From Bradyrhizobium lupini (GTDB taxonomy: Bacteria; Pseudomonadota; Alphaproteobacteria; Rhizobiales; Xanthobacteraceae): a DNA stretch of 64,000 nucleotides. Where the stretch lies: positions 6,715,001 to 6,779,000 of the forward strand of contig NZ_CP162553.1 of NCBI RefSeq assembly GCF_040939785.1. The letters are read 5' to 3'. The notes below the pieces were generated by a model. It did not search any database and was not told the DNA's origin. It saw only the letters and a program-made list of their open reading frames with translations. The position numbers and the translations under genes are program-made. Shown piece after piece: positions 1-8,781 of the stretch; position 1 is the first letter of the stretch, and each line of letters starts with the position of its first letter.

Positions 1-138
1 ATCGGTGATGCCGCCTGCCGGCGTGGAGACGACGATCCTGATTGCCCGGGTCGGCCAGGCTTCGGCCAAAGCCGTTTCAGAAGCGGCCATCGTCAGGCAT
101 GCCATCGCGGCAGCCCAAATTCTCGCGGATGTCCGCAC
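1..138 (-). CDS. Tripartite tricarboxylate transporter (TctC/Bug) substrate-binding protein, N-terminal fragment
   Basis: The gene runs off the left edge; only about 46 residues are present. Reading leftward from a GTG at 136-138 gives an Ala-rich signal peptide, then WPTRAIRIVVSTPAGGITD. This is the hallmark start of the periplasmic TctC/Bug binding proteins (typically YPxRPIRxVVPxPPGGxxD), which capture carboxylates for TTT-type uptake. The start is supported by a GGGGAGG Shine-Dalgarno about six bases upstream; an ATG at 103-105 is the alternative but would shorten the signal peptide. It lies 117 bp downstream of an IclR regulator on the same strand, a common arrangement in which the regulator controls uptake of an aromatic or carboxylic acid. 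The ligand cannot be told. Confidence 0.75.
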   Translation of the reverse strand, partial: MRTSARIWAAAMACLTMAASETALAEAWPTRAIRIVVSTPAGGITD

Positions 139-254
139 TTCGGCCTCCCCTTTTCCCTGTGTCATTGGGCAGCCGGCAGCCGCCTGCAACGAGGTGTCAC
201 ACGGGCAGGAAGGGGGGTCAAGAAATCAAAATATCGTTTCACTGTGTGAAATGA

Positions 255-1067
255 TCATCGCCGACCTGCAGGAGAACCCGGCGCAGCAAGCTTGGCACCG
301 AGCGCCTCGGCAAGTGCGGAAGCGACCTTCTTCATCGGCGGTACGAAGCGCCGCACACCGTCCTCCAGACCGACCGCCTCGCGAAGCATCATCACGTTCA
401 TGCTGCCGAACAGGCGATTCCGCAAAACGACGGGTACGCCGATCGCCCACACTGCGCCCCCGAAGACGCGGCGGCTGTAGGTCTCGTCCATGACTGCGAA
501 CCCCGCGCTACGGATCGTGCGCAGCACTTTGGCAAGTCTGCCGGGATTGCGCGCCAGATCGTTCCAGGGCTCCGGACCAAGGGCCAGCCGTGCGGCAATG
601 CGCTCCTGCTCGGCGGGTTCGCAGAAGGCGAGATAGGCGCGTCCCATCGAGGTGCCGAGGACGGGAAAGCGAAAACCCGGCGGGCGGCTGAACAGCAGCG
701 ATCCATCGACGCGCGTCGTGTGGGCGATGACCATGGACTCCTGATCGAGCACCGCGATGTCTGACGGCCAATGGATCTGCTTGCGGAATTTGTTCAGGAT
801 GGGTTCGGCGATGCCGCCAATCCAGGTCGGCTCATCATAGCCTGCGCTGAGCAGCAGCGCCCGTCCCGTCGGCGCGTAGCTGGCCGGCTCGGTACGACGT
901 ACCACATAACCTTCATGTTCCAGCGTCTCGAGCATGCGGACGATCGTTGACTTGTTCAGCCCCGTCGCCTTGTGCAGCGAGCCGACGGTCGACTGCCGTT
1001 CCTGATTGATCACCCGAAGGACTTCGAGGCCCCTGGACAACGCGATGACGGGACGGAACGACGTCAT
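255..1067 (-). CDS. IclR family transcriptional regulator
   Basis: 270 residues, the usual length for IclR proteins. Residues about 8-70 form the winged helix-turn-helix (SRGLEVLRVINQERQST, then the recognition region TGLNKSTIVRMLETLEHEG), and about 85-255 the GAF-like effector-binding domain. The ATG is preceded by AAGGAG at good spacing. IclR proteins are dimeric repressors or activators of catabolic operons that sense small aromatic or organic acids. The next gene in the same direction is a TctC-type binding protein, so the likely target is that uptake system; this is inferred from position only. Several GTG and ATG frames on the other strand are shadows. Confidence 0.9.
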   Translation of the reverse strand: MTSFRPVIALSRGLEVLRVINQERQSTVGSLHKATGLNKSTIVRMLETLEHEGYVVRRTEPASYAPTGRALLLSAGYDEPTWIGGIAEPILNKFRKQIHWPSDIAVLDQESMVIAHTTRVDGSLLFSRPPGFRFPVLGTSMGRAYLAFCEPAEQERIAARLALGPEPWNDLARNPGRLAKVLRTIRSAGFAVMDETYSRRVFGGAVWAIGVPVVLRNRLFGSMNVMMLREAVGLEDGVRRFVPPMKKVASALAEALGAKLAAPGSPAGRR

Positions 1068-1371
1068 GCCAACTCCTTGTGATTGCCTGTGCCGCTAGCC
1101 GATGAAGCAACGGCCGGAGGGACAGGGCAGCGCGCTCGACGCCATCGCCACCGATTGCGGGAAGGTTGGCATGAGTCAAGCTCGCTGACGCGTTCATCTC
1201 GGTTTCGAGAAGGGCGGGATTCGCAGTCAACTCGATCGCTTGCTGTGCCCAGCGGCAATTTAGTTCCTGTGGTCAAGCTGGATTGTGCGCTCCCAGCCTC
1301 GTGTGGACGGCAGGGCGCTGCGACGTCACGTGACTATTCCTCGCGAGCCACACCGGCTATAGGATGGCGCT

Positions 1372-1389
1372 CTGTCATCGAACTGTCAT
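1372..1389 (+). promoter_or_regulatory. Pho box (PhoB-binding site)
   Basis: CTGTCAT-CGAA-CTGTCAT: two perfect 7-base direct repeats with a 4-base spacer, which is the canonical PhoB half-site arrangement. It reads toward the CYTH-CHAD gene, only 10 bases before its annotated ATG. Since PhoB boxes usually replace the -35 element, transcription would begin close to or inside the first codons. The mRNA may be leaderless, or translation may start further down. The rest of the 332-bp gap at 1068-1399 holds nothing else I can name. Confidence 0.8.
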
Positions 1390-1399
1390 GTTACCGTAA

Positions 1400-3151
1400 A
1401 TGCTGAAGTCAGACGCAACGCCGGTTCGCAAGGCTCCGAGCGCGCGGGATGGAAATCCTGTTGCAAGGGAAAACAAGAGAACGCAAGTCGTTGCTGGCTT
1501 CTTCAGGCAGCGTGAGCCGGCCGAACTCGTCGCGGAACCTGTGATCGATCAGACGCCATTGCAAGACGCGGAACCGGCAACGGAACCACTGCGGTCGAGC
1601 GCTGCCGCGCATGGTGCCGGTGAGATCGAGCTCAAGCTTTTCGTCGATGCCGATCGCATGGCGCATTTCAAGGCCGCGCCTGTGATCGCGATGAACGCGC
1701 GCAACAAGGGCGCGCGCAAACATCTCAAGTCCGTCTATTACGACACGCCGGAGCGGACGTTGCGTCGCCACGGCTTGAGCTTGCGCGTTCGTCAGAGCGG
1801 CGCGCGCTTCGTGCAGACCGTGAAGACCGATGCGGTGGACGATCCGCTCCGCCGTGGTGAGTGGGAGATGAGGGTACTGTCGCTTGCGCCCGATCTCGGT
1901 TTGGCAATGCCGTTCATTCCCGAGAAGCTTCGCGGCAACCTGGAAGCGCAGCCGCTCGAATCGGTCTTCACTGCCGATGTCCATCGCCATGCGCGGCCGA
2001 TCGAACTGCCGTCAGGCACGGTCGAGATCGCCTTCGACCAGGGTGAGTTGACGGCCGGCGACCGTTCACTGCCGGTGAGCGAGATCGAGCTGGAGCTCAA
2101 GAGCGGCAGCGCGAGCGCGCTCTACGAGATCGCGCTGCGGCTCGCGGAGCACGGCGACGTAAAGCCGTCCATTCGCTCCAAATCGGCACGCGGCTTCGAT
2201 CTTGCCGCCGACAAGCCACCCTCGGCGCGGCGTCCGCGAAAACTTCGTCTCGATCCGTCGGTGACATTGGACGAGGCGTTCGCGACAATCCTGCGTTCCT
2301 GCTTCCTCCATTTGCTTCAGTCGCTGCCGGCGGCCGAGGATGGCCGCAATCCGGAAGGAATCCATCAGCTGCGCGTCTCGCTGCGCCGGCTTCGATCGGC
2401 GTTGGATCTGATGGGGTCGGTCGGCGCGCTCAGCAATCTCGATGCGCTACGGTTGGAAGCCAGATGGCTGGCGCAAGAGCTCTCCGCCGCGCGCGACTGG
2501 GATGTGTTCCGGCTCGATACCTTGCCGAAGATCGCAACAGCCTGTCCGTCGGTCGCGGGCTTCGATGCACTGGGCCTGGCTGCGGCCGGGCGCCAGTCCG
2601 ACGCCTATCGCAAGGCGCATGGCGCCCTCGAAGATCGCCGCTGCGCCATGTTCCTGCTCGGCCTCGGCAACTGGATCGAGGCGCGGGGCTGGCGCAACGA
2701 CGTCGCCACCGAGGATCTCGGCCAGCTCGCCGAACCCGCGGCCGACTTCGCGGCACGCATCCTATCGGCGCAATACGCCAAGGTGCTCAAGCGCGGCCGC
2801 CGCTTCAAGTCGCTTTCCGCCGAACAGTTGCACCGCCTGCGGCTCGCGACCAAGCGGCTGCGCTATCTCAGCGAGTTTCTGCTGCCGCTGTTCGCAGACC
2901 GCAAATCCACGCGAAAATTCTCGCGAAGGCTCTCCGGCTTGCAGGAGCAGCTTGGCGCCGTCAACGACATGGCGGTTACGGCATCATTGCTGGACGGGCT
3001 TGATGCCGAGCCCGACGGCACCATCGCCGCGGCGGCGATCGCAGGCTGGCAGGCGCGCGCGTCGATCGGGGTGCAACCCGTCCTGCAAAGCACATGGCGC
3101 GATTTCACCGTCGCGCGCGTGCCCTGGTCGCGGCAGGCGCCGCAGAACTAA
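1400..3151 (+). CDS. CYTH and CHAD domain protein (triphosphate/polyphosphate-binding)
   Basis: 583 residues. A variable N-terminus of about 70 residues precedes a CYTH domain that opens with the ExExK signature (E75, E77, K79) and runs to about residue 250. A CHAD domain fills about 280-565, rich in the conserved His/Arg/Lys helices (IHQLRVSLRRLRSAL; LHRLRLATKRLRYLSEFLLP). CYTH enzymes hydrolyse or bind triphosphates, and CHAD is an alpha-helical polyphosphate-binding module; the pair is known in YgiF-type inorganic triphosphatases. A Pho box just upstream suggests phosphate-starvation control. The translation start is uncertain because the conserved region begins only at residue 74. Confidence 0.85.
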   Translation: MLKSDATPVRKAPSARDGNPVARENKRTQVVAGFFRQREPAELVAEPVIDQTPLQDAEPATEPLRSSAAAHGAGEIELKLFVDADRMAHFKAAPVIAMNARNKGARKHLKSVYYDTPERTLRRHGLSLRVRQSGARFVQTVKTDAVDDPLRRGEWEMRVLSLAPDLGLAMPFIPEKLRGNLEAQPLESVFTADVHRHARPIELPSGTVEIAFDQGELTAGDRSLPVSEIELELKSGSASALYEIALRLAEHGDVKPSIRSKSARGFDLAADKPPSARRPRKLRLDPSVTLDEAFATILRSCFLHLLQSLPAAEDGRNPEGIHQLRVSLRRLRSALDLMGSVGALSNLDALRLEARWLAQELSAARDWDVFRLDTLPKIATACPSVAGFDALGLAAAGRQSDAYRKAHGALEDRRCAMFLLGLGNWIEARGWRNDVATEDLGQLAEPAADFAARILSAQYAKVLKRGRRFKSLSAEQLHRLRLATKRLRYLSEFLLPLFADRKSTRKFSRRLSGLQEQLGAVNDMAVTASLLDGLDAEPDGTIAAAAIAGWQARASIGVQPVLQSTWRDFTVARVPWSRQAPQN

Positions 3152-3164
3152 GCGAAGTACACCC

Positions 3165-3204
3165 TAAAAAAGTTGCGGCCAGCCATTGGGGGATGGCTGG
3201 CCGC
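3165..3204 (-). terminator. Rho-independent terminator of the cysteine peptidase gene
   Basis: On the minus strand a perfect 12-bp stem (GCGGCCAGCCAT / ATGGCTGGCCGC, 6-base loop) is followed by AAC and six Ts. It lies between two convergent genes and is in the right place to end the minus-strand peptidase transcript. A C-rich stretch (3223-3239) sits just before the stem on that strand. Confidence 0.85.
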
Positions 3205-3271
3205 GCGCGAACCGGTCTGGGACGGGGAGGGGTGGGGATGTGACCGGGTCGCGTATCTCTTTCGTTTGTCT

Positions 3272-3898
3272 CTACTGATCCCTTGCGCTGGCGGTGGAGA
3301 CCGCCGGCTTGGTGTCGCCGAGCGAGACCCAGACATTGGGATCGCTCTGCGACTGGCGCTTGACGAAGCGGTAGCCGGTCTCCGTCCAGGCAACGACGTT
3401 CTCGTTCTGATTGTCGAGAACGAACTCGCCCTTGTCGGTCTTCACCGTCAGCACCGCGTGTCCTTCGCCCTTCTTGTCGCGCACCACGGTGATGAGCAGG
3501 GCCTCGCGCGGCCATCCGGCATCGATTAGCATCTTGCGCTTCAACAGCACGTAGTCCTCGCAGTCGCCGTAACCGTCCGACGGCAGCGACCACTTTTCGA
3601 TCACGCCCCAGTGCTCCTGGTCGGTCAAAGGCTTGACGGTCTCGTTGACCCAGCGATTGACCTTGACGAGGTCGCGCCATGCAGCCTGCGACATCACGAT
3701 GTCACGCGGTTGCGTCGGTGCGCCCTGGCACTGAGCGGCATTGTCCGCACAGAACTCGACCCAGCCGATCGGCGCACGCGTGGTGTCGCCGAGGCTTGCG
3801 TAGAGCAGACGGCCTTCGCCGGCCTGCGCTGCCGCGCTCATTCCGAAGAGCATGGCGGCGAGCGCCAATCCCTTCCCCTGTCCCCTGAAATCAAACAT
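3272..3898 (-). CDS. Transglutaminase-like cysteine peptidase, exported (BTLCP family)
   Basis: 208 residues from the preferred ATG at 3898; an upstream ATG at 3928 would add ten residues before the signal peptide. The start is followed by a hydrophobic segment ending SAAAQA. The catalytic Cys-His-Asp triad is visible: Cys113 in YGDCEDYVLLK, His147 in GHAVL and Asp162 in VLDNQ. The family (PF06035) comprises periplasmic proteases such as LapG, which cleave surface adhesins under control of c-di-GMP. A PilZ-domain gene lies next upstream on the same strand, which suits c-di-GMP signalling, but the two are separated by a terminator and a long gap. The substrate is unknown. Confidence 0.85.
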   Translation of the reverse strand: MFDFRGQGKGLALAAMLFGMSAAAQAGEGRLLYASLGDTTRAPIGWVEFCADNAAQCQGAPTQPRDIVMSQAAWRDLVKVNRWVNETVKPLTDQEHWGVIEKWSLPSDGYGDCEDYVLLKRKMLIDAGWPREALLITVVRDKKGEGHAVLTVKTDKGEFVLDNQNENVVAWTETGYRFVKRQSQSDPNVWVSLGDTKPAVSTASARDQ

Positions 3899-4072
3899 TG
3901 CGGCCCCCGTTTCTTGTTGGGACCACATTGCGCAGGCAGCTTTTGAGTTGCCGCTAAGTCAGTCAAGTCAAGTCGAGACGAATGCAAGTAAAACACGCGG
4001 CGAATTCGATCTATACTTGAGTCAAACTTGAATAAAATTCGATATGACTGCAATTGATTCAAATTTTATGGA

Positions 4073-4130
4073 TTAACGCGGAAACGCTGGCGGAACCGTT
4101 GTTTGCACGCTCCCGCAGCCTCCGCGTTAA
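4073..4130. promoter_or_regulatory. Inverted repeat in a promoter region
   Basis: A perfect 10-bp inverted repeat, TTAACGCGGA (4073-4082) and TCCGCGTTAA (4121-4130), is separated by 38 bases. It sits in the gap between the PilZ gene terminator and the peptidase start. The adjoining 3955-4072 is strikingly AT-rich for this genome and is the likely promoter of the minus-strand peptidase. Otherwise 3929-4155 holds no gene I can support. Confidence 0.45.
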
Positions 4131-4155
4131 CCCGCGCGAGCCTCGACGCCACCCA

Positions 4156-4191
4156 TGAAAAAGGCGGCGTCCGCATCGCGGAGGCCGCCTT
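4156..4191 (-). terminator. Rho-independent terminator after the PilZ gene
   Basis: On the minus strand a hairpin with arms of about 14 bases (AAGGCGGCCTCCGC / GCGGACGCCGCCTT, 3-base loop and one internal mismatch) is followed by TTTTTCAT. It ends transcription of the minus-strand PilZ gene 38 bases after its stop codon. Confidence 0.8.
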
Positions 4192-4229
4192 CAGTACTGG
4201 AAATGCAGTGGTTTTGGTGCCTTCGCGCT

Positions 4230-4847
4230 TTACCGCGCGGTAACGCTCTCTTCGAGAGTTTCAATTGGCTGGGAATGCATGAACTCGAGCGCGAAGCCAT
4301 CTTCGAGGTTTCGGACCACGCGGCCCTGCACCCGGCCGAGCAGAACCGTCGATTTCAGCGGGGGGCGGTTCTCCGCGGCGATGGCGGCGCCCGACAGCGA
4401 GAGGTCGATGATGCGGCAGGTCATCTTGGTGCCGTCCTCGAGCGTCAGCACCGCGATCGGATTGCGCGGCACGATACGATCGTGGCGGCGGTCTTCCGGC
4501 AAATTGAGGATGTCGCGGTTGGCGAGCCAGGTCAGCTGTGCCGCAAGCTTGTCGCGCTTTCGCGGCGTGGCACCGACCGTCATGGCGAAGCCATTGTCGA
4601 TGATGCGGGTGATCTTGCCCTCGACGCGGCCGATATGGTCGAGATAGGCGACCACGCGGTCGCCGACATTGCCGATGCCGGGGGCCAGCAGCGCCAGCCC
4701 GCCCGGCGACATGTTGATCACCTGGCAGGGGAATTCACGGCGGTCCGGCAGCATGTAGCGGCCGAGCAGGTGAACCTTCACCCGCTGGAAACGCCGACGT
4801 TCCTCGGCGGCCGGAAGAAATCTTTTGTGCGCCAACGCCATTTTCAC
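4230..4847 (-). CDS. Tandem PilZ domain protein (c-di-GMP receptor)
   Basis: 205 residues containing two PilZ domains. The first has R18-x3-R22 (RRFQR) and N45-x-S47-x2-G50 (NMSPGG). The second has R120-x3-R124 (RRHDR) and D148-x-S150-x2-G153 (DLSLSG). Both therefore keep the RxxxR and [D/N]xSxxG motifs that wrap around cyclic di-GMP. There is no output domain, so it probably works by protein-protein contact in motility, cellulose or surface control. It has no signal peptide and is cytoplasmic. It is transcribed alone and ends at a clear terminator. Confidence 0.88.
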   Translation of the reverse strand: MKMALAHKRFLPAAEERRRFQRVKVHLLGRYMLPDRREFPCQVINMSPGGLALLAPGIGNVGDRVVAYLDHIGRVEGKITRIIDNGFAMTVGATPRKRDKLAAQLTWLANRDILNLPEDRRHDRIVPRNPIAVLTLEDGTKMTCRIIDLSLSGAAIAAENRPPLKSTVLLGRVQGRVVRNLEDGFALEFMHSQPIETLEESVTAR

Positions 4848-4909
4848 AACCCGACCCCCCGCCTGGCGGAGTCCGGGACGACCCTAAGGTGCACAGGGTT
4901 AATGCCGCG

Positions 4910-6076
4910 TTAGGATCGGGCGCGGCGATGACGAACAGACACAATGCGTTCGAAAAGCCACATCAGGGGCGGGCAGGCCAGCACTGTCAGCGCGCCGAGG
5001 TCGAGCGCGACCGCGGCCGTGCCGGCCGATTTGGCGAGCCGGCCCGCCACCGCCGGTCCTAGCATCATCGCGGCATAGAAGAGAGTGTAGAACACGCCCA
5101 TCCCGATCGCCCTGGTTTCCGGCACGAGCACGCGGGCGGTCAGGCTCATGATCGGCCCGGCCGGATGGCCGCCGATCAGGCCGATCAGGACGAGGATCGT
5201 GATCACGGCGTCGGACCGGGTCAGCCAGGCCAGCAGCCCGGCCACCACCAGGCTGGCCACGATAGCCAGCACGAACGGCCGCTTGAAGCGATCGGCGAGA
5301 TAACCGCCTGCCGGCACCGAGATCACCGACAGCCACATCACGAGGCTGATCGCCGATCCCGCCGCGGCAATGCTCCAGCCGCGCTCGGCGAGCAGCGAGG
5401 GGCCGAACGAGAAGATCATGGCGAAGCCGACATTATAGAGGCCCCAGATCGCGCCCGCGACGATCACCGCCAGAAGCGCGAGCGGATCAAGCCGCCCGGA
5501 GCCGGCCGCGCTGGCGGTTGCTCCCGGCGGTGCTTGGTAGAACGTGATCAGCACAATGCCGATCGCGGTGAGCGCGCCGGCCACGAGGAACACGGCGCCC
5601 GCGCCATAGGCCGTGCCGATCGCCGGCAGCACCAGCAGCGAGATCGCAACGCCGGCCGGCCAGGAGTTGACGAAGATCGCCATCGCGGTAGCGATCTCCT
5701 TCCCCGCAAACCAGTCGGTGCCCATCTTGGTGAGCTGCACGGTCAGCAGCACGCCGCCGGCGCCGGAGGCGAGCCGGCCCGCCATCTGCCAGCCCCAGAC
5801 GTCGGTGATGGCCATGACGAGACTGCCCGCCGTCATCAGCAGCAGCGCCACGATCGTGGTGGGCTTGTCGCCAAGCGTCCGGCCAATCGCGCCGCCCGGC
5901 AGCGCCAGCACGATGCCCGGTGTGAAATAGAGTCCGATCAGGATGCCGATATCGGCGAGCCCGACGCCGAAGCTCTGCTGCAGCAGCGGCGCGACCGCGG
6001 CTACGCTCTGGAACTGGAATGCGATGGTGAGGCGAACGACGAACAGGATCGCAAGTATGCCCCAGCGATTGCGCAA
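4910..6076 (-). CDS. MFS transporter
   Basis: 388 residues with about twelve hydrophobic segments, the usual size of major facilitator permeases. A TTG codon is the start, preceded by GGGAGATGAAG as Shine-Dalgarno. The inter-helix 2-3 loop carries GGAIGRTLGDKP, a variant of the MFS G-x-x-x-D-R-x-G-R-R signature. The general look (FQSVAAVAPLL, LGADIG-like start, short loops) recalls the CynX/NimT group of small organic anion or drug exporters, but the substrate is not predictable. It lies 52 bp downstream of a second, unrelated MFS gene in the same direction, so the two may be cotranscribed. Confidence 0.85.
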   Translation of the reverse strand: MRNRWGILAILFVVRLTIAFQFQSVAAVAPLLQQSFGVGLADIGILIGLYFTPGIVLALPGGAIGRTLGDKPTTIVALLLMTAGSLVMAITDVWGWQMAGRLASGAGGVLLTVQLTKMGTDWFAGKEIATAMAIFVNSWPAGVAISLLVLPAIGTAYGAGAVFLVAGALTAIGIVLITFYQAPPGATASAAGSGRLDPLALLAVIVAGAIWGLYNVGFAMIFSFGPSLLAERGWSIAAAGSAISLVMWLSVISVPAGGYLADRFKRPFVLAIVASLVVAGLLAWLTRSDAVITILVLIGLIGGHPAGPIMSLTARVLVPETRAIGMGVFYTLFYAAMMLGPAVAGRLAKSAGTAAVALDLGALTVLACPPLMWLFERIVSVRHRRARS

Positions 6077-6128
6077 CGCTTCATCTCCCCAAACCCTATA
6101 TCAAGCGTGCGGTGGGGAGACGCCGGAG

Positions 6129-7376
6129 TCAACCGGCCGTCTTCCTCGTCGCGCGCCCATAGAGAAGACATAGCAGCGCCAGCAGCACCGCGGCCGAGAG
6201 CCCGAGCGACCAGTGAATGCCGATCGCCGCACCGAACAGTCCGACCGTGATGCCGCTGAACGCCCGCATCCCGAGCCCCGCCATGTTGTAGAGGCCGACG
6301 ACGCGACCGCGAATGTCGGACGGCGCGTTCAACTGCACCAGCGCCTGCGCCATGGTATTGAACGACAGCTCGAAGAAGCCTGCAAAGAACAACAGCACGA
6401 TCGCGACCGGATAGATCCGCACCGAGGCGAAGCCGAGCAGCGCCACGCTCCACAGCATGGCGAGCATGATCGCGGTGCGCGGCGTGCCCTTGAGCCGCCC
6501 CCAGGATTCCAGCGCGATGCCGGCGAGCAGTGCGCCGGCGGCATCGGCCGCGAGCAGCACGCTGTAGGAGATTCCGGGATCGCCGTGGCCGAGATCGCCG
6601 GCAAAGCCTGGCATCTGGGCGTGATAGGCATTGCCGATCATGAAGGAGGTGAGGCCGGCAAGCCAAGTCATCGCCGTCAGCACCGGCTGCGTGCCGATGG
6701 CGCGGATGGTCAGCATGATGTCGGCAAGGCCGCGCACGGCGAAGCGCCGCACCGCGACACTCTTGTCCCGCACCGGCGCCCAGAACAGCCACAGCAGCAT
6801 CGGCAGATAGAACAGCGTGTTGAAGATGATGCCGTGCGAGGTGCCGAGCGTCAGCATGATGATTCCGCCGACGGCAGGTCCGACCAGAATGCCGAGATAG
6901 CGCGCCATCGCATTCAGCCGCACCGCGCTCGGAAGATCAGCGGGACCGACGAGATCGTAGAGCAAAAGCTGGTTCGGCGTCTGCCACAACACGCCGGCGC
7001 AGCCATGGACCACCAGCAGCAGCATGGCGTGCCACATCTGGATGGCGTCGGTGATGAAGAAGAAACCCCATCCGGCCGAGGCAACAATGAACAGCAGCAT
7101 GCCGCACTGGATGATGCGGCGCGGATCGACCCGGTCGGCCAGTCCGCCAACCGCGACCGAGAACAGCAGGAACGGCAGCCAGTGTGACAGCACCGCAAAG
7201 CCGGCCAACGCCGGCGAATGGAATTTCTGGAACACCACCCAATAGCTGATCACATGCTCGATATTGTCGGCCATCATCGCCAGCACGTAAGCGATGAACT
7301 GGAGCCGGTAGGGCACCGACCTCATCGCTGCGAACGAGCCGGACGCGACCACGGGATTTTGAGGGAGGGGGTTCAA
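6129..7376 (-). CDS. MFS transporter (EntS-like MFS_3 type)
   Basis: 415 residues as an open frame from a TTG at 7376. The start is uncertain; the ATG of MRSVPYRLQF at 7325 is an alternative. Twelve predicted membrane helices, a loop reading GGLADRVDPRRI (the MFS signature between helices 2 and 3), and a C-terminal half with GRVVGLYNMAGLGMRAFSG resemble the EntS/MFS_3 exporters, which release siderophores or drugs. There is no siderophore gene nearby to support a substrate. It is upstream of, and codirectional with, another MFS gene, with a REP element behind its start. Confidence 0.82.
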   Translation of the reverse strand: MNPLPQNPVVASGSFAAMRSVPYRLQFIAYVLAMMADNIEHVISYWVVFQKFHSPALAGFAVLSHWLPFLLFSVAVGGLADRVDPRRIIQCGMLLFIVASAGWGFFFITDAIQMWHAMLLLVVHGCAGVLWQTPNQLLLYDLVGPADLPSAVRLNAMARYLGILVGPAVGGIIMLTLGTSHGIIFNTLFYLPMLLWLFWAPVRDKSVAVRRFAVRGLADIMLTIRAIGTQPVLTAMTWLAGLTSFMIGNAYHAQMPGFAGDLGHGDPGISYSVLLAADAAGALLAGIALESWGRLKGTPRTAIMLAMLWSVALLGFASVRIYPVAIVLLFFAGFFELSFNTMAQALVQLNAPSDIRGRVVGLYNMAGLGMRAFSGITVGLFGAAIGIHWSLGLSAAVLLALLCLLYGRATRKTAG

Positions 7377-7460
7377 GCGGGCACCTGGGGTGGGACTTTG
7401 GCGCCGTGCCTACACGTTCGCCGTCGAGCGCTCAAGGCACTTGGGTGTGTGGAGACCAGG

Positions 7461-7539
7461 GTCCCGTAGCCCGGATGAGCGAAGCGATATCCGGGAATGC
7501 TGGCCCCGCATGTCGCTTCGCTCATGCGGGTTACGAGAC
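7461..7539. repeat. REP-like palindromic repeat, family A
   Basis: A palindromic unit with outer arms GTAGCCCGGATGAGCGAAGC and, inverted, GCTTCGCTCATGCGGGTTAC. A very similar element recurs at 20546-20633, and a related one at 9264-9351. Intergenic, between an MFS gene and the alcohol dehydrogenase. Confidence 0.75.
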
Positions 7540-7626
7540 CGCGGCTTGGCACCAGCGCGCATCTCACATACGCTTCGCTTCAGCCCGCACCAATCAATCA
7601 TAACAGACGGGCATCGAGGACACGCC

Positions 7627-8778
7627 ATGGACCAGATCCGCGTCTGCACCCACGCAGGGCCGGGCAGCGAGCCCGTCATCCGCAGCGTGCCGTGGCCGAA
7701 GGTCGGCAAAAAGGCCGCGCTGATCAAGGTCGGCGCGTGCGGCGTCTGCGGCACCGACCTGCACATCCTGAAAGGGCACTGGCCGAAGCCGCTGCCATGG
7801 CCGTTCACGCTCGGCCACGAGCTCGGCGGAATCATCGTCGAATGCGGCGACGAATTCACCGAGGACTTCATGAGCAAGCCGCTCAAGGTCGGATCAAAAG
7901 TGATGATCCCGCCGCTGATGCCCTGCGGCAGCTGCTATTACTGCATCCATTATCCCCTGACCGCCAACAAATGCCTGACGCCGGTCTATTACGGCCGCTA
8001 TCTCGGCTTCGACAAGGCGCCTCACATGTGGGGCGGCTGGGCCGAATATGTCTATGTCGATCTCGACATGCTGCCGGGCACCAAGATCTACAAATTGCCT
8101 GACGACATGTCGCTGCGGTTGGGTGCGCTGTCGGAGCCGCTGACGTCCTGTATCCGCGCCTTCAATCGCGCCAGCCGCGCCGGCGGTTTTTCCTGGGGCG
8201 ACACTGTGGTGATCCAGGGCTCGGGCCCGATCGGCATTCTCGCGGTCGCCGCCGCGCAGGAGATGGGAGCAGGGCGCGTGATCTGCGTCGGGGCGCCGGA
8301 GGAGCCGCGGCTCAAGCTCGCGCGCGAGTTCGGCGCCGAGGCGACGGTGAACATCGAGGAGATCAAATCGCCCGAGGCACGCATCGCGCGCGTGCGCGAC
8401 ATCGTCGGCGGCTTCGGCGCCGATCTGGTGATGGATTGCTCGGGCCATCCCTCCGCCGGCCCCGAAGGCATCGAGATGCTGCGCGACGGTGGCACTTATG
8501 TCGAGATGGGCCAGTTCACCGACGCCGGCTCGATCGAGACTTCGTGGCACCGCATCTGCACCAAGGATATCAACGTGCTGGGCTCCTGGGGTTTTACCGC
8601 CAACGATCTGCCGCTCGGCGTCGACATGCTCCATCGCACGGCGGGCAAATATCCCTGGCTGAAGATGCAAACGATCTATCCGTTCACGGAAGAAGGCGTC
8701 GCACAGGCGGTCAGGGATGCCATGGCGATGAAGACGGTGAAGTCGACCATCGTGCCGTGGCCGGAACTGGTGGAATAA
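7627..8778 (+). CDS. Zinc-dependent alcohol dehydrogenase (medium-chain family)
   Basis: 383 residues from the ATG at 7627, chosen over longer in-frame extensions because GAGGA lies just upstream and homology begins there. Catalytic zinc ligands are Cys41 (GVCGTDLH) and His64-Glu65 (GHE). The structural zinc site is Cys100, 103, 106 and 116, with a spacing of nine rather than the common seven before the last. A Rossmann motif GSGPIG follows near residue 197. This is the threonine/sorbitol/aryl alcohol dehydrogenase group of NAD(P)-dependent oxidoreductases; the substrate is not determined. A DUF5680 gene follows after three bases, suggesting one transcript. Confidence 0.9.
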   Translation: MDQIRVCTHAGPGSEPVIRSVPWPKVGKKAALIKVGACGVCGTDLHILKGHWPKPLPWPFTLGHELGGIIVECGDEFTEDFMSKPLKVGSKVMIPPLMPCGSCYYCIHYPLTANKCLTPVYYGRYLGFDKAPHMWGGWAEYVYVDLDMLPGTKIYKLPDDMSLRLGALSEPLTSCIRAFNRASRAGGFSWGDTVVIQGSGPIGILAVAAAQEMGAGRVICVGAPEEPRLKLAREFGAEATVNIEEIKSPEARIARVRDIVGGFGADLVMDCSGHPSAGPEGIEMLRDGGTYVEMGQFTDAGSIETSWHRICTKDINVLGSWGFTANDLPLGVDMLHRTAGKYPWLKMQTIYPFTEEGVAQAVRDAMAMKTVKSTIVPWPELVE

Positions 8779-8781
8779 CCG

